Assembly: GCA_900546265.1 (NCBI GenBank)
Contig: URCA01000004.1
Location: 84,228-148,227, forward strand
Reading direction: 5' to 3'
Length of the DNA: 64,000 nt
DNA from: an uncultured Oscillospiraceae bacterium
GTDB taxonomy: Bacteria; Bacillota; Clostridia; Oscillospirales; Acutalibacteraceae
The translations under genes and the position numbers were made by a program. Each line of letters begins with the position of its first letter. Within the stretch, counting starts at the first letter, position 1. Below the pieces are notes generated by a model. The model was not told where the DNA came from, did no database searches, and worked only from the letters and a program-made list of their open reading frames with translations. Shown one piece after another: positions 63,374 to 64,000 of the stretch.

Positions 63374-63883
63374 ATGGCGAAGGAAAAGAAAGGCAGCAAG
63401 CTGCTGGGGGAATTTAAAAAGTTCGCCCTGCGCGGTAATGTGATCGATTTGGCCGTCGGCGTGATCATCGGCGGCGCATTCCAGAAAATCGTCACCTCAG
63501 TGGTGAACGACTTGATCATGCCGCTGGTGGGCCTGGTGACCGGCGGGGTGAACTTCAACGATCAGTTTGTGGTGCTCAAGCTGCCTGAGGGGGTCACGGC
63601 GACGCAGGTGACCTCCCTGCAGGTGGCGAAGGATTTGGGCGTGACCACCTTCAATTATGGGGCGTTCGTTACGGCGGTCATCGATTTTTTGATCATGGCC
63701 TTTGTGATTTTCCTGCTGGTCAAGGGGATCAACAAGCTCTCGGACATCCGTAAGAAGCCGGAGGAGCCTGTCACGCCTACCACCAAGCGGTGCCCCTACT
63801 GCCTGAGCGACATCCCGCTGGAGGCCACCCGCTGCCCCCACTGCACGTCCCAGCTGGACGATATAGCCGAGGAAGCCGATTAA
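63374..63883 (+). CDS. mscL: Large-conductance mechanosensitive channel MscL
   Basis: A 169-residue MscL, slightly longer than the usual 130-150. The N-terminal amphipathic helix and TM1 are 'KLLGEFKKFALRGNVIDLAV' and 'GVIIGGAFQKIVTSVVNDLI'; TM2 is near 'AVIDFLIMAFVIFLLVKGIN'. It opens under membrane tension as a pentamer. The extra C-terminus has 'RCPYCLSDIPLEATRCPHC', a four-Cys zinc-ribbon that would lie in the cytoplasm. ATG 63374 has AAAGGGG upstream. It is followed by a terminator hairpin. Confidence 0.93.
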   Translation: MAKEKKGSKLLGEFKKFALRGNVIDLAVGVIIGGAFQKIVTSVVNDLIMPLVGLVTGGVNFNDQFVVLKLPEGVTATQVTSLQVAKDLGVTTFNYGAFVTAVIDFLIMAFVIFLLVKGINKLSDIRKKPEEPVTPTTKRCPYCLSDIPLEATRCPHCTSQLDDIAEEAD

Positions 63884-63920
63884 CACGGAAGATCAGCGGA
63901 GAATATGTGTACATAAACCA

Positions 63921-63950
63921 GGGCGCTGCCAAAACAGGCAGCGCCCTTCA
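63921..63950 (+). terminator. Terminator-like hairpin after mscL
   Basis: GGGCGCTGCC (63921-63930) pairs perfectly with GGCAGCGCCC (63937-63946); only TTC follows, so it is a weak T-tract. Confidence 0.6.
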
Positions 63951-63975
63951 GCTTGTCGACAAAGTCGACAAGCTG
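63949..63975. repeat. Perfect 12-bp inverted repeat, possibly a dispersed element
   Basis: CAGCTTGTCGAC (63949-63960) and GTCGACAAGCTG (63964-63975) form a perfect stem around AAA. No T-run follows before the window ends. Similar GCTTGTCGAC...GTCGACAAGC hairpins occur dispersed in Clostridial genomes, to my knowledge. Confidence 0.5.
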
Positions 63976-64000
63976 CTGGACGGGGACGCCGGATCACGGC

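Overview
The window looks like a chromosomal segment of a GC-rich, endospore-forming, probably gut-associated member of the Clostridia (Oscillospiraceae-like). The basis is spoVAC and spoVAD, T-box leaders before two aminoacyl-tRNA synthetase genes, Shine-Dalgarno-led genes with sigma-A promoters, a DUF559-linked Clostridiales-type repeat, and a large glycan-degradation locus. No rRNA, tRNA, CRISPR array, insertion sequence or prophage was recognised. GC content was judged by eye, not computed.

Layout. (1) 1-6.1 kb: an RNA-repair island. Two overlapping WYL regulators (minus strand) diverge from a Ro60/TROVE-like DUF2828 protein, an RtcB RNA ligase and a YcgL-type nucleotidyltransferase that is frameshifted here. 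The 310-base divergent intergenic region holds two tandem copies of a structured element with compensatory base changes, which I read as candidate Y-RNA-like ncRNAs. (2) 6.1-9.6 kb: a small unknown protein, an FAD/Rieske oxidoreductase, and spoVAC-spoVAD. (3) 9.6-12.5 kb, minus strand: GH20 and GH18 enzymes, divergent from (4) 13.0-25.9 kb: an eight-gene operon with two complete ATPase-less ABC sugar importers around an NHL/Yip1 membrane protein and a DUF5696 lipoprotein. (5) 26.0-31.4 kb: three secreted or surface proteins, one frameshifted and one carrying a GH18 domain. (6) 31.5-46.0 kb: GH2, an XRE and a LacI regulator, GH29 fucosidase, LacZ-type GH2, an N-acetylneuraminate-lyase-like aldolase, a sialidase and two sulfatases. 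(7) 46.0-49.6 kb: ileS behind a compound T-box leader. (8) 49.6-58.9 kb: a repeat plus DUF559 protein, GH35 galactosidase, a small XRE regulator in an AT-rich pocket, a PHP-UvrD fusion helicase, a sugar isomerase, a PfkB kinase, FluC and a membrane protein. (9) 59-64 kb: T-box-alaS, a HIT protein, a DEDDh exonuclease and mscL.

Regions 3-6 read as one programme for taking up and dismantling host-type glycans (fucose, sialic acid, galactose, N-acetylhexosamine, sulfate). Almost all of the enzymes lack signal peptides, so oligosaccharides would be imported by the ABC systems and trimmed in the cytoplasm, with the 26-31 kb surface proteins perhaps working outside. A shared GCGAAATGT-type motif at the divergent GH18/ABC promoters and again before the aldolase gene suggests common regulation.

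The most interesting part is the RNA-repair island with its two putative small RNAs. One caution applies throughout: three genes are each broken by an apparent loss of one base, which may be assembly error rather than biology.
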